Below are positions 52,401 to 60,969 of a DNA stretch of 64,000 nucleotides, one piece after another. The notes beneath the pieces were generated by a model. It was not told the DNA's origin, made no database searches, and saw nothing but the letters and a program-made list of their open reading frames with translations. Both the position numbers and the translations under genes were made by a program. This stretch comes from Serinus canaria (Eukaryota > Chordata > Aves > Passeriformes > Fringillidae): NCBI RefSeq assembly GCF_022539315.1, contig NC_066322.1, positions 22,020,765-22,084,764 on the forward strand, in the 5' to 3' direction. The stretch's first letter is position 1, and every line of letters starts with the position of its first letter.

Positions 52401-55400
52401 CATTTGCTTTTTGCAGCTGCATTGCAGAGGCACCTACTTGCATTCTGCTCCAAATATTTATACAGACAGGGATCAAAAAGGCTTGGGTTATCATTCCACA
52501 AACACATATTTTCCTACATCTTATGATAGGAATCAGTGGAGGCTTGCTTTCAGAATTCTTTTAAGATTGAACAAAGATGAGCTTCCAAGGGCCTTGCATA
52601 TTTTCATCCCATTTAATAGCTCTGATGCAATCTCTGATACATCAGTGTCATTCCCTGGCTTCTCCTCACTGGCATTGCACATTTCTTTTGTTATGCAGCC
52701 TCTGATTGCTTATTTCACAAGATTGGTGCCTCTTCTCTCTGTATTTTATTTATGGGGTTATCAAAGGAAATTAAGGGCTGTTGGAGAAGAGCAAGCACAG
52801 TTAGGACTTCTTTACACCATGTCAGACCTGTATAGTGTTTTGCCTTCCTTACAGCCATCACAGCTGCACCCTTCCTGCAACAGGAAGGAGCTGATGCCCA
52901 AGGAGCAGCAAAGTGATGTGTATTAGTTCAGACACACTCTCAGGGGCTCTCTTTCCAGCTGTTGGGAGGGAGGTGAGTTACACTTCAGGCTGTTCACTGC
53001 ACATGAAGAGCCTGATCTCTTCTTTCAGCTGTGTGGGCACTCAGGGATGGTTTGCCATACCAGGAGTGGTACCACAGCTGCCTTGGAAGCACCTACAAAT
53101 TGCCACCAAGCTTGGCTAAACACCACAGAAGTACTGCTGTATAAAGATATCTTTTCAAGGCTACATTATTACAGGGAGGGTTTTGGGTTCCCTGCTGTGA
53201 GTAATCTGTCAGTGCAGGTTACCTAAACTGCAGTTGCTTGGATCCTTGCAGACTGATGACTGTCTGTCATTCTGCATCCTTGCTTTGGCTTCCTGTCAAA
53301 TGATGTTGTTTTCAAAGTCCTCAAGCTCCAGTTCAAAGAAGGAAAGAAATGTGTCACAGTCAAATTCAGAGCTAGGGCCCTTCTTGTGGAAGAAAGAGCT
53401 AATCAAGTGTTCTGTATCATCCTGTTGGAAACCCCAGCAAGGGAGACTGGAACTGTCAAGGGAAGAGTGTGGCCAGTGTACACTGCCTCACGAGCTGCCT
53501 AGAGCCTCCGTGGCAGTCTGGATGTGAATTAGAGCATCTCTGGCCTTTGTTTCAGAGGACAGTCAGCCTTTGGTAGCACCACAGCATACAACAACATAGT
53601 TGTACCTCTCAGAAACCTCAGCAAAGGAACTGTCAGGCCATTGTGTCCACAGCTGAGCTCTAAGGGAGGGGTACAAAGTTTTGTTTGTTTACTCACAGCC
53701 TTGATCTCAATCAGTGTGATTGAGTGCACTTTGAAGGAATGTGTCCTGTCTGCAAAGCCCCTGGCTAATGCCGATAAAAATGCTTTGTCTGTCTCATTAT
53801 TCAAGGAAAAGTTTAAGGCACTAGGCTGCCAGTATGCTCAGCCTTGGGCAGGCAAGCAAGAGCAGTAAAAATAAGCAAGGAGTTTCTCCCCTTGCCTGCC
53901 AGCATCCACCCAGGCCACAATTATTCAGGCATAGCATTTCCCAGCACAGAAGGATGCACCAGGCAAGTGCCCTGATCCTTGGCTGCTGGAGAGGGGACAC
54001 TGTAACGGGTTAGCAGCCCATGCCCCTTTTCTACCCACAGAAATATTTAGCCCTGGAAATATTCTGATTTCTGTCCCCACTGATAAGATTCCAGGCAGGC
54101 AGGAGCTGCCCTCACCCTGAAGTTGCAGCAGCCTTGCTTTGTTGATGCCTGGAGAGGGACGTTTTGCTGGGCCTGGAGGAGCCCTGCAGAGCTGCAGTGG
54201 CAGCTGCGTGGTGCCCGCCCAGAGGCCCTGTCAGCTGCAGTCTTTGTCAAAAGATGGAAGCAGCTTCCTGTTGACCCAATTTATGGGTGAGTAAGATATA
54301 ATCAATATGAAGTAAAAGATAAGAATCTCATTGGAAAAGGGTTTATCTGGGTTGTTGGGTTTTTTTGCTGTTTGCTGGTGTGAGAGGGCTTTCCTACGAT
54401 ACAGCACTGGTAATGGCTGAGGAAACAGAGAAGTACAGTGAGAACTGACAAAAAGTGTCAGTCCCTAAAACCAACAAATTAATCTGTGAAATCAGTCTGG
54501 AAAGTAATATGTATCACTTATCTCCTTGCTCCAGATGAGTCAATTAGTTTTAAAGGCTTCCCTTAGAAAATGAGCCTTTTGTCCATTTTTGGGCAACCAC
54601 AAAGAACAACTCAAGTTTACCTAGAGATTGAGGCATTGTCTAGAAGATTTTCTTAATTTTGGAATGTGAATTATAAAAACAAACCCATAAGTAGAAGTAT
54701 CCCTGGAAGGTCTTTGGCTGCAAACCCCTGTAGGCAGGATCAAAGGCACTTAGGTTGCTATTTCTCTAATTTACTTATTATAGAGAGTTAAGTGATGTGG
54801 ACTAAGACATATTTATTTATGGTTTTGTGGCTGGCTGAATATACAGATATTTAAACCTTGATATTTCATAAATAAGTAATTTTTGCTGCCAAACTCTACT
54901 TAGATGAAGCAGAACTCCCACTCCAATGTTAATTTGTTGCACTGTATCCAGAATGGCCAGTTGGAATCTACTGCTATTTTTTTTGTGCAGTAAGTTCCAG
55001 TCTTGCATTGCTTTTTTATATGAAGTGAGAAGCTGGCAGTTTCAGCAGGCAATCCATGTTTTCCATTCCTTTTCAGGTTTTTGCCTGTGAAATTTTTGAT
55101 ATTGATAATCCATTCATTAATTATATTTTCTTGCATTATTATATTGTCAACATATCAAGTATACTCAAACTGCAAGTAAAAATGTAAGTGATTTCACTCC
55201 AAAAGCCAGAAATCAAACTACATTATCTCTAGCATGGGGGTACTTTCTGTTCTCATTGTAATCAGTGCTTTCAGTGGCCAAAGTGCCTATTTTAAGTGTA
55301 GGGTACCAAAAAATAAGAGGACTTGATGCCTCAAAGAATGAGAGTAAACTACTTTCTCATTGAAATTTAGGCAATAATTCCGTTTTTGCTGCAACAGAGG

Positions 55401-58400
55401 GGGCTGAGTTCAGGGCTGCTTTTGTTTTGCACAGCACATAATCCCCAGTTGTGCAGAAGGAAAGGGAACCATCTGCTCACCCTGCCCCAGAGCTGTTCCT
55501 GAGCTGCCCTGGAGCCTCAGTGCCACCATAGCCCTTGGGACAAGTCCCCACCTGTGCCTCTCTGGGACTCTGTCCCCTGAGACCTTCACAGATCCCCCAG
55601 GGTGGTGCTGACTGCCCAGGGTCTGTGTAACACCAGCTGTGAGACAGCAGTCTAGACACTCTCTAGCACATATTTATCTAACCCATTCATTTAAAAGTTC
55701 TGATACAGTGTCTTAATTATCCCTTAGTTGGGAAAGTTCACACAAATCTTCCCTGATGTACATGGAATCCATTCCAGAACCTGCCCTTCTAGAGGTGACA
55801 GGGAGCAACTGATCTCGTCACCATCCTTGATTGCCATTCCCTTTTGTGGAGGTAAGACTGTAATCATGTCTTCCCTCAGGCTTCTCTTCCTGTGACATCT
55901 TTCTCAGAGGGCACATCTTTCTAAATGTCTTTCTATTTTTGCTGTCCCTTTCCAGCATTTTCCTAATTGCCTCTCTCTTGCTCACAGCAGCACTCAAAAC
56001 TGGATACAGCCAGTACTGAACAGTGGTTTGATTGCTCTCCTGTGTCTTACAAGTCATTTTACTGTCAACACACAACAGCAAAATATTTGCCTTTCCCTGT
56101 AACTTTCAGTGGGGAAGTGCCCAATTTGGCCATCAAAATTTGAGCACTCTCTAAACAGCACTGGGTTTTTTCTGAGCTTCCTCTAACAGAGAGGAAAAGG
56201 TGTAGAGATTTGCACAAGGAAAAGACTCTCTAGGTGCTTTAGGTTTATCAAAGTAACACAGGGAGAGCAAAAAACTGGGGGAAGAGAGACGGGGGAGAGA
56301 GAGAGATAGATAAATTTGTGTGGGGACACTTTTGAAAGGTTTATGTATATACTAAAACATTATGTTTATATCCTCTGCTTGTATTAAATTAACTTTCTCT
56401 TCTCCAGTCCATTATCATGGATAGAGGATAACATACACCAGTGTTTCAAGTTCTGTGTGAGATCTCTGCTGCTGGTTAAGCATGAATGATAAAACACCTT
56501 TTTGCACAACTCCCTTTCTTGCCCCTCAGACTCTTTCCTAATAGGTCATTAGTCACAAACAACCTGCTCACAGAGATTGATCTGTGTCCTTGCTGCAGAA
56601 TTCCCTTTTGGTCCTGTGACTGTGAATACATCATTCAGTGCTTTGTCCTGTATTGCCAAAATCCCTGTCATTTGAGGGGTAAATTTTTGAAGGAGCTGAT
56701 ATCTTGCACTGTATTTTCTGAGTGACAAAATGGGATGTGGGGAAATGTTTAATCTCTAGAGGTTCTCAGTGGTGACAGTTCCCAAGTTACAGAGCACACA
56801 GACAGAGAGGGGTCTGTAACCTGGTATCCTTCTCTGCTCTTGGAATGGTAGGTGTAGCTCCCTAAGAATGCCTTGTAAGAGTTTTTGAACTGAGTGGCTC
56901 AAGTGCAGTTGTGGCTGGGATGTTCTTAATGTAACTTTTACACATTTATCTTGCAGAAGTTACAGCCTTTTTTTAAAGTTACAGGGTTACTAGTTTTCAT
57001 TCTTAAGATTTAGTTTCATTCCAGAGAAGGAGATGTTATCCATAATAAAATATATACATGAAAAGGAAAAAAAAAACAACCCAGCACAACTGTGTCTAGA
57101 AGCTGTTGCTTTTAACTTACTGGAGATGATGGCAGACATCTGAAGGATGTTTCATTTTTGCTGTGCTCCAGATGCCATGTGTGACAGCCAGGAGGGAGGC
57201 AGGGCTGCAGGGCTGCTGAGTGCAGCTCTGACAGGCTCAGCTCCGCGGAGGGCTAATGAGGAGCTGCCGAATGGGCTGGGAACTCATCAAACCACACTAA
57301 CAAGACTTTGCTGGAAAGCTCCTTACATCAGCCGGGTGTGCATGAGGGATGAGCAGTGTGAGCAAAACCACAAATCTCTTTATAAGCAGAGCTTTATTCC
57401 TAACACAGTAATTAAGCAGTAATTAGAAGTTTTGTGAGTAATGGGAATAGTTGTGTGAAATTAAGAGTTCTTGTCCACGGGGAAAAATTGCATAGTGCCA
57501 GCATCTCAGAGGGGTAGAAAAAGGCTGCAAGTAAAGCTCAGATATTTTGCTCACATTAACAGCAATCCCAAATGAATTTCCATTCCTAATTTATGAACAT
57601 TTGAACAATTTATAAAGCATCGATTTTGAAGTAAATAATACATTTTTTCAGCTGTGCTGAAAGGTCACTAAAATGGAGAAAAATAGAATCACAGAACGGT
57701 TTGGGTTGGAGAGGACCTTAAAGATCATCTAGTTTGAACATCCCTGCTGTGTGCAGGAACAACTTCCACTAGACCAGGCCTTGAACCCTTTCAAAGATGG
57801 GGCATCCACAGCTTATATGGGCAATAGTTTTGACCTTAAAATATTATTTGTCTGTATTTTTCCCAAAAGGAAGACAATGCTGCAGTAGAAATCTATTGTA
57901 ATACTTGTTAAAAAAAAAAAATCAGTACTTGAATGTTGAATGAAAAGATTTTAAACTTGACTTCAGACAGAATCACTTCCAAAACTGATGTGTAAGAATA
58001 CCTGTATTTAACAGAATTTCTCTTCCTCTGTTTCATGAGCAACTCCCTGCCCACAGTTTCATGCTTGTAATTCCTGTTAGACAATAGTATGGCAGTAATG
58101 AGTTATCAGTGTTGTTCTGGACTTGGGACATGCTTCCTGTCCCTGTTGTACATAATGATTCTTGGTCCCCCCTCACACAGAGCTGGGCATCTCTGGATGC
58201 CCCCAGATTAGTTTTCTGTGAGTTGTTCATTTGGTATGATATGTGGAAACAATTTATATTCACAAAATGCCATATAAACCCAGCTTGTGTTGAATGCTTG
58301 CATCTGGAGTTCATGGCTTCTAAATACTATTTATTTTCCAAATTGTTTAGAATATATACTTATAAAGAACATTCTGCCTTTAAGCAGGGCCTAAGATTAG

Positions 58401-60503
58401 AATCCTTTGGGGGAAGATAAATCCAGTAAACTGATTTTAAAAACGTAATGGCAGCTACAACTTCTGTAAATATCATCAATCACCTCTGTTCCATTTTAGC
58501 CTCAGCTTTTCTGTCTTGGTCTTTCTCAGCTTTAATTTTTAAGTAGGGATGTAATTGCAGTCAGTTTTGCTTCTACCTCTGACTCATCTGTTCACAGTTA
58601 TGTTTTTATTAATAGAAACTGTTAGCAGTTTCAAGTGGGGTACAAGCTTTCTAAAGAGAAAACACCTCTCAAGATCACTAAATACACAGCACTCACAGGT
58701 AGAGGTATGAGGTGTGGTCCTGAGCCTGATTCTGGTTCCTGATGCAGCTGCTCTGTCCCGGGATATCAGTTTGTGTCACAGTGTGGTAACAGCCACAGTT
58801 CTACCTGAGTAAGTTCTCCAAGACTGAAAGGGCCCTTGCTTGAGACTGGCCATATGGCCATCACCCAGAGAACACCCGTGCCACATCTGAGATGTCATCC
58901 CAGTTAAGTGGGCTAAGGAAAAGGCATAAAATGACACACAATTACTCCTTGCCTTTGGCATCCTGCACTGAGCAAAGCTCACCCGAGGTGAAAGCCAAAA
59001 CTTGTATTGATCCTTCTTTAAACTGATTCCTGGGGGCTTTTTTCTTGTGTTCATTCTAGCAATGTTTTCTTTGTGCATGATGTTTTAATGTGATCTTCTT
59101 AATTTATAAAACTTAACTTTTAATTCCCCTTCCCAAAGCTTTTATATTTTGTTCTAATTTGCCTGCCTCATGGAAAAATGAAATTTTCTTAACTAACACT
59201 ACTATTATGTTCCTTTACTTAGATGGCAGACTCTTTCTTAGAGACTTTCTAGTTGAAAATTACTTTGAAAATTACTTTGTGAAAGTTAAAGGTCCAGTTT
59301 TTTGTTGTTTGGGTTTTTTTTGGTTTTTTTTAGGGTATGTCCTGTTGTGAGTTAATATAGAAAAAGCACTTTGGTTTCCCTGATTCACATCAGTACATCC
59401 CCAAAAAGAAAATTAGCATAAAATGATGTTTCTATAACATTCTGTATATTTCTTATATTTTCAAGCGTGGGATTTTTTTTCAGTGCTGGTTGATTCAACT
59501 GCATCTGTTTGCTTTTTAGTCTTTAATTTATGTTGGGCTGTAAACTGTCCAAGTAACAATTTGAGTGATGCAGCAACAGAAGGTGACCCAGATTACACAA
59601 CACTGAACGCTAATGCCAAGTCTTCTTGTTTAATGGCAGCTGCTCAAAGCTTTGTGTTATTGCTATTCACATGCAACAGACACAAATCAAACAGCCTCCT
59701 CAGGCACACATCCTGCAGATCTTCATTTTAAACATGTTCAAGAGCTGCTGCTTTTCACACACACACAGCAGCCTCACCAGCTGAGGCCATTTAGCCTCCT
59801 TGGCTTGCATTTACTCTCAGCCATCTGACACAATTATCAAGGAAACCCATTGTGACTGCCTCTATTTTGCACACTTCTGTTTATGTGGAAGTTTGCCGAG
59901 AACAATTTTTCTCTATTAAAGCAGTTGGACTTTCATGCTCCCTCATAATGGACATATTTTACAACACCAAATACAACACAGTTGTTTAATAACTGCTTTC
60001 TCTAGAGGCTGTGGTTTAGAAAGTATATATATTAAAGCAACACTACTGAAAAACATAACATGAACACTTTAAGCAGAGGATAAATAAGTTTCGATTTAAA
60101 TCAGAAAGGTTTAGATTTACTGAATTAGTGGTATCAAAAAGCAGACTTTAAAGTACAGGTACAGTTTTAGTGAAATAATTTATTACTGTACCTTGAATAT
60201 GTGAAGCAACAAAATGCTTTCATTCCTCATTAAAAAAAAAAAGTCAAAGCATGGAGATCAGGAAAGCTATCAAGCAACGAGTTCGTACAACTTAGTTTCA
60301 TGGACCAAATTTTTTTGGCATCTCCATCAAATTTTTAAACCCTTCTGACAACACAAGCTTTCTGCTAGAAGTGCATGTCTAACCATCTCCCCAGAGGACA
60401 TGTCAGAACAATAAGAAAAAGTGCAAATCTTACTTTTTAAATGGATGAGCAGCAAAAAACTGAGGTAGAAGATGAGTAGAGAGTTAATTCTTGAATGAGC
60501 CAT
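550..60503 (-). CDS. CRB1: CRB1, crumbs cell polarity complex component 1, exons 1-6 (5' half of gene)
   Basis: This entry spans the CRB1 coding exons visible here, joined on the minus strand as 60434-60503, 33233-33817, 27014-27209, 23173-23312, 21818-22000 and 550-1497. The sum is 2122 nt, or 707 codons plus one base. CRB1 is a type I membrane protein of the apical Crumbs complex. In retina it organises the subapical region next to the adherens junctions of photoreceptors and Müller glia. The visible part runs signal peptide, nine EGF-like domains, two more EGFs, laminin-G 1 and a twelfth EGF. Every junction has GT-AG ends and keeps frame; introns 1, 2, 4, 5 and 6 are phase 1 and intron 3 is phase 2. 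Segments such as [17 protein letters not shown] and LGGLPVG match CRB1 rather than CRB2 as I remember them. The gene is cut by the left window edge, so laminin-G 2 and 3 and the PDZ-binding tail are missing. No inactivating change is seen. Confidence 0.95.
5021..5072 (-). CDS. CRB1: Candidate alternative first exon of CRB1 (CRB1-B-like signal peptide)
   Basis: Within intron 5 on the gene strand, an ATG at 5072 opens the 18-residue sequence [18 protein letters not shown]. Its last codon is split after one base by a consensus donor, G|GTAATT (GTAAT at 5016-5020). The phase matches exon 6 exactly, so splicing would give [14 protein letters not shown]. The peptide has a short basic start (Arg 5), a hydrophobic core (VYIIVMTMF) and a small-residue end, as in a signal peptide. 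Mammals make a photoreceptor isoform, CRB1-B, from an internal promoter and a short signal-peptide exon ahead of exon 6. This candidate has the expected place, length, phase and character. What is seen is the short ORF, the donor and the phase; its use as an exon is inference. Chance is possible for so short a frame. Confidence 0.55.
5071..5107. repeat. Nested inverted repeat at the candidate alternative start codon
   Basis: ATCTTTTTCC (5071-5080) and GGAAAAAGAT (5098-5107) are perfect reverse complements. Between them GGAAAATTTCC (5084-5094) is itself nearly palindromic. In RNA from the minus strand the stem would include the first two bases of the ATG at 5072. Confidence 0.85.
5166..5217 (-). 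promoter_or_regulatory. Candidate internal CRB1 promoter: MAF/NRL half-site, CRX-type site, TATA-like box
   Basis: Reading along the gene strand toward the candidate exon at 5072, three elements follow in order. A MAF-family half-site is seen as TGCTGA on the plus strand at 5212-5217. A CRX/OTX-type core CTAATCC lies at 5186-5192 on the minus strand. A TATA-like CTTTATAG lies at 5166-5173. The TATA-like box is about 95 bp from the ATG, which would give a 5' UTR of roughly 65 nt, and no ATG intervenes. CRX together with NRL/MAF drives photoreceptor genes, so this cluster fits a retinal promoter. Each motif alone is short and common; the order and spacing ahead of a signal-peptide ORF carry the weight. 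Confidence 0.4.
12310..12610 (+). mobile_element. CR1 LINE fragment, degraded, sense to plus strand
   Basis: The stretch contains CCAGGTCAATGGAAGTGACTC, then CTCTGCTCAGCACCAGGGAG and later GGAGAGACTGAGAGAGCTGG followed by GGTTGCTCAG. These match, in order, the end of CR1 reverse transcriptase and its 3' untranslated region as I know them. Overlapping open frames of 96 and 106 codons here are remnants or chance frames of this element, not genes. It is in intron 5 and antisense to CRB1. Limits are approximate and GC-rich homology may start earlier, near 12180. Confidence 0.6.
21771..21817 (-). repeat. GGGGCC-type hexanucleotide tract at exon 5 donor, potential G-quadruplex
   Basis: On the gene strand the donor GTAAG of exon 5 runs straight into GGGCC, GGGACC and three GGGGCC units, then CGCCGGGC. 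There are at least five runs of three or more G within about 30 nt, separated by two-base loops. This meets the usual pattern for an intramolecular G-quadruplex in the pre-mRNA, starting within the splice donor itself. The plus strand shows the matching CCCCGG run. Folding is predicted from pattern only. Confidence 0.7.
21818..22000 (-). CDS. CRB1: CRB1 exon 5: end of EGF 8 and EGF 9, extremely GC-rich
   Basis: This exon is 183 nt, the human length as I recall it, and encodes residues about 331-392. The acceptor is GTCTCCGCAG (AG at 22001-22002) and the donor is G|GTAAGGG (GTAAG at 21813-21817). It reads [19 protein letters not shown], then a disulfide-spaced insert ([19 protein letters not shown]) and [12 protein letters not shown]. 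The long insert before the fifth EGF cysteine matches the equally placed insert in mammalian CRB1 EGF 9. The normally Asn-Glu-Cys calcium motif is Ala-Glu-Cys here. Almost every third position is G or C, unlike exons 1 and 6. The intron bases directly after the donor are a run of GGGGCC-like repeats. Identification is firm because frame, length and both neighbours agree. Confidence 0.93.
22104..22255 (-). mobile_element. CR1 LINE fragment in intron 4
   Basis: The plus strand reads CCAGGGATGGGGCGGCCGC, then CTGTGCCAGGGCCTCACC, AAAGAATTTCTTCCTAATAT and TTTCTCCTGGTCGTGTCACC. This is the antisense of the conserved CR1 3' region (the block that in sense orientation reads from the tight-packed GACAGGACNAGGAGAAATGG to CATCCCTGG). 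The element is therefore on the minus strand, parallel to CRB1. It occupies part of the short intron 4 next to a second CR1 tail in the opposite orientation. Confidence 0.75.
22285..22346 (+). mobile_element. CR1 LINE 3' tail in intron 4, opposite orientation
   Basis: The plus strand has AGGCTAGATGGTCTTTAAGG, then CACCTTGCAACCCAAACTGT and TCTACAGTTCTGTCATTCC. This is the sense CR1 3' end with a decayed terminal octamer repeat. It follows the antisense fragment at 22104-22255 after a gap of about 30 bp, so the two form an inverted arrangement, possibly two insertions or one rearranged copy. Confidence 0.65.
23173..23312 (-). CDS. CRB1: CRB1 exon 4: end of EGF 7 and most of EGF 8
   Basis: This exon is 140 nt, the same length as human exon 4 as I recall it, and encodes residues about 284-330. 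The acceptor TGTGTTGCAG is at 23313 and above, and the donor GTAAG is at 23168-23172. The first base completes the Gly codon begun by exon 3. The product reads [16 protein letters not shown], closing EGF 7, then [14 protein letters not shown] and NYTCHCWPG, which is most of EGF 8. The motif LCWSxPCxNNATCED is a distinctive CRB1 signature. Two sequons (NAT, NYT) are retained. The remaining EGF 8 cysteine comes from exon 5. Confidence 0.95.
23313..27013 (-). other. CRB1 intron 3 (3.7 kb)
   Basis: The first 300 or so bases after exon 3 are the donor-bearing minisatellite (26709-27013). Beyond it the intron is ordinary AT-rich sequence. The decamer TTCCTATGGA recurs at short intervals near 24967-25019, and a poly-T tract is near 26160-26172. 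No coding exon or recognisable mobile element was found in 23640-26600. Confidence 0.85.
26709..27040. repeat. 55/56-bp minisatellite, six copies, built from the exon 3 / intron 3 boundary
   Basis: Six copies of a 55- or 56-bp unit start (at the motif CTGGCACACCTACCCATTGG) at 26724, 26779, 26835, 26890, 26946 and 27001. The copy at 27001 is the genuine end of exon 3. Its first 13 bases are intron and the next 27 are coding. The five others lie in intron 3 and repeat both parts plus a linker of 15 or 16 bases, in two versions (TGAGCCCTTCCAGGG and TGAGCCCTGCCCGGGG) that alternate along part of the array. Each copy keeps an unchanged donor GG|GTAGGTGTGCC on the gene strand, with last exon-like bases at 26737, 26792, 26848, 26903 and 26959. 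Confidence 0.95.
27014..27209 (-). CDS. CRB1: CRB1 exon 3: EGF-like domain 6 and start of domain 7
   Basis: This exon is 196 nt, equal to the human exon as I recall it, and encodes residues about 219-284. The acceptor is GCTTTTGAAG just above 27209 and the donor is GG|GTAGGT (GTAGG at 27009-27013). It completes EGF 5 with MNCE, then encodes the calcium-binding EGF 6 ([16 protein letters not shown]) and the first half of EGF 7 ([16 protein letters not shown], ending DGANG). The last codon is split after two bases, so this is the only phase 2 junction in the visible part. Translation past the donor meets TAG at once (AAT GGG TAG). The last 27 exon bases and 13 intron bases form the terminal copy of a 55-bp tandem array that continues into intron 3, so the exon end is part of a minisatellite. 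Confidence 0.95.
27210..33232 (-). other. CRB1 intron 2 (6.0 kb)
   Basis: The intron begins at the exon 2 donor and carries the solo LTR (32717-33133) almost at once. A CpG-containing patch at 28598-28718 stands out from AT-rich surroundings and is a candidate regulatory element. I see no further exon, and open frames of 98 and 123 codons at 29195-30118 and 31566-31937 have no recognisable content. Confidence 0.85.
32717..33133 (+). mobile_element. Solo LTR of an endogenous retrovirus (passerine type)
   Basis: A 417-bp block opens near TTGTATTTGCAGGGATCCCC and closes TGTGAATGCAACA. It is flanked by the direct repeat GCTAAATA (32709-32716 and 33134-33141), which looks like a target-site duplication, though its exact length is uncertain. 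Internal landmarks are the AT-rich TTTATTATTTTATGATACTA, the CCAATGAAACAATCACC region and the CTGAGGCTTCTCAGCTTCCC to GGGATTTTTCACAGAG tail. I recognise this layout from songbird LTRs but cannot name the family with certainty. There is no internal retroviral coding sequence, so it is a solo LTR. It sits in intron 2, antisense to CRB1, about 100 bp from the exon 2 donor. Confidence 0.8.
33233..33817 (-). CDS. CRB1: CRB1 exon 2: EGF-like domains 1-5
   Basis: This exon of 585 nt encodes residues about 24-218. The acceptor is TTTCCTAG at 33818-33819 and the donor GTAAG is at 33228-33232. It holds the start of the mature ectodomain and five cysteine-rich EGF modules. The first is a diverged module beginning [12 protein letters not shown]. 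It is followed by [27 protein letters not shown], the calcium-binding type [10 protein letters not shown], and [10 protein letters not shown], which is completed by exon 3. Several N-glycosylation sequons are present (NDS, NST, NKT, NAT, NLS). The exon is one codon longer than human exon 2 as I recall it. Its first half is AT-leaning, while its second half (33233-33540) is strongly GC- and CpG-rich with C/G in most third positions. A solo LTR begins about 100 bp beyond its donor. Confidence 0.95.
39130..39198. repeat. T/G homopolymer-rich simple repeat
   Basis: The plus strand has GGTTTTGGTTTTTT-type sequence, then about 14 T, 11 G (39163-39173) and more TTTTGG units. Such a tract is likely length-variable between individuals and prone to sequencing error. 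Confidence 0.9.
39531..39576. repeat. 23-bp perfect-to-near-perfect tandem duplication
   Basis: The unit TGTCACTGAAATATCAAGCT plus three bases occurs at 39531-39553 and again at 39554-39576. The two copies are identical except at the last bases. It is a simple local duplication in intron 1. Confidence 0.9.
47694..47726. repeat. Three tandem 11-bp repeats
   Basis: ACAATGTCAAG, ACAATGTGAAG and ACAGTGTCAAG follow directly on each other at 47694, 47705 and 47716. Copies differ by one base each. Confidence 0.85.
50348..50370. repeat. 23-bp palindrome
   Basis: AAGTGAGGACT at 50348-50358 is followed by one A and then AGTCCTCACTT, its perfect reverse complement, at 50360-50370. Eleven-base arms around a single base are unusual in this sequence. 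Confidence 0.9.
50701..50800 (-). mobile_element. Degraded CR1 3' end, probable
   Basis: The plus strand shows GGAACAGAAAGCACTGGAAG, then GGACTATTGATGATCATCTA and GTCCAAGCCATTGCATCAAC. This is a worn version of the antisense CR1 end in which the usual text is a confirmed-case block ending in GATCATCTAGTCCAACC. It lies in intron 1. The start and end are approximate, and the match is weaker than for the copy at 57682. Confidence 0.5.
55660..56090 (-). mobile_element. Possible ancient CR1/L3-like LINE remnant
   Basis: The plus strand contains a series of phrases typical of old amniote CR1/L3 3' ends read in antisense: CATTTAAAAGTTCTGATACA, CATTCCAGAACCTGCCC, GCTGTCCCTTTCCAGCATTT, CAAAACTGGATACAGCCAGT and CTCCTGTGTCTTACAAGTC. 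The pattern is heavily diverged. I infer an old insertion in intron 1; a profile search would be needed to name it. The open frame of 87 codons on the minus strand here is not supported as a gene. Confidence 0.4.
57682..57828 (-). mobile_element. CR1 LINE, 3' end fragment
   Basis: The plus strand begins with AATAGAATCACAGAACGG and continues GGTTGGAGAGGACCTTAAAGAT, CATCTAGTTTGAACATCCCTG and CCACTAGACCAGGCC. This is the reverse complement of the CR1 3' untranslated end, so the element points along the minus strand with its 3' end near 57682. It is a 5'-truncated copy, as is usual for CR1, and lies in intron 1. The inner boundary near 57828 is approximate. Confidence 0.85.
60434..60503 (-). CDS. 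CRB1: CRB1 exon 1, coding part: signal peptide
   Basis: This first coding exon gives the signal peptide that sends CRB1 into the secretory pathway. It encodes 23 residues beginning MAHSRINS, followed by the hydrophobic core [14 protein letters not shown] and a lysine. The donor is A|GTAAGAT (GTAAG at 60429-60433), leaving one base for the next codon. I chose the ATG at 60503 because it has A at -3 and G at +4 and makes the exon 70 nt, the human length as I recall it. A second in-frame ATG six bases upstream (60509) would add Met-Asn and has a weaker context. The single A joins AA of exon 2 to make Lys, giving HLK-KSLC, which parallels the human junction. The 5' UTR and transcription start cannot be read from sequence. 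Confidence 0.9.
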
Positions 60504-60579
60504 ATTCATCTTGATAGGACATCCTCTGCCGAGTTGCCTGTTGTCCAAAGGGCTGGTGCTGATGCTCACTGCTTTCTCC

Positions 60580-60960
60580 TCGTGTCTGAAGCGAAGGGCA
60601 CAGCCGGGGCACCCGGCCCCCTACGAGCCATCCATGCCCGTGCCCCTCCTCAGCCTGCTCCCCGCAAACCTGCACACTTCCATTCAAAAGGCAGTTGTGC
60701 TAGTCAAGGTCTTACTTCAGCAGGTCCGAGTGTGTTTTCAAACCCGGTGCAGATTTGTGCGGGAGCCGGACTGGAGTCTGTCCCCGGCCGTGCTGGGGAT
60801 GAATGGTGCGCTCTGCTCCGCCGTGCTCTGCTGGGCTGCGCCTGTCCCGCTCCGCTGGGCTGTGCTGAGCCTGCCCCGCAGCGCAGGCTCGGCACCGCCG
60901 CCCGGAGAGCCCAAAGCTCAGCGCTCCTCATCTCCACCAAACCCCGCCACACGGCTCTCC
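60580..60960 (-). promoter_or_regulatory. GC- and CpG-rich patch upstream of CRB1 exon 1, candidate promoter or 5' UTR region
   Basis: This block of about 380 bp begins some 80 bp upstream of the CRB1 start codon. It is clearly richer in G+C and CpG than the AT-rich flanks, notably around 60600-60640 and 60770-60910. Its place just upstream of the first coding exon fits a weak CpG-island promoter or a GC-rich 5' UTR. No TATA box stands out. Open frames of 162 and 182 codons on the plus strand arise from the lack of stop codons in GC-rich DNA and show no recognisable domain. Confidence 0.4.
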
Positions 60961-60969
60961 TCAGCCACA

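Larger units (their letters stand above)
33818..60433 (-). other. CRB1 intron 1 (26.6 kb)
   Basis: This is the largest intron in the window. Supported contents are CR1 remnants at 50701-50800 and 57682-57828, a probable older LINE at 55660-56090, a T/G homopolymer tract at 39130-39198, a 23-bp duplication at 39531-39576, three 11-bp repeats at 47694-47726 and a 23-bp palindrome at 50348-50370. A GA-rich simple stretch is near 56285-56312. Large first introns in this gene are expected. No second gene, on either strand, can be supported. Confidence 0.85.

Noticed and set aside
52411..52926. Plus-strand open frame of 171 codons in intron 1
   Set aside because: It is long for this AT-rich DNA, but shows no recognisable domain, low-complexity hydrophobic patches only, no matching splice partners and no paralogue I know. 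I treat it as chance.
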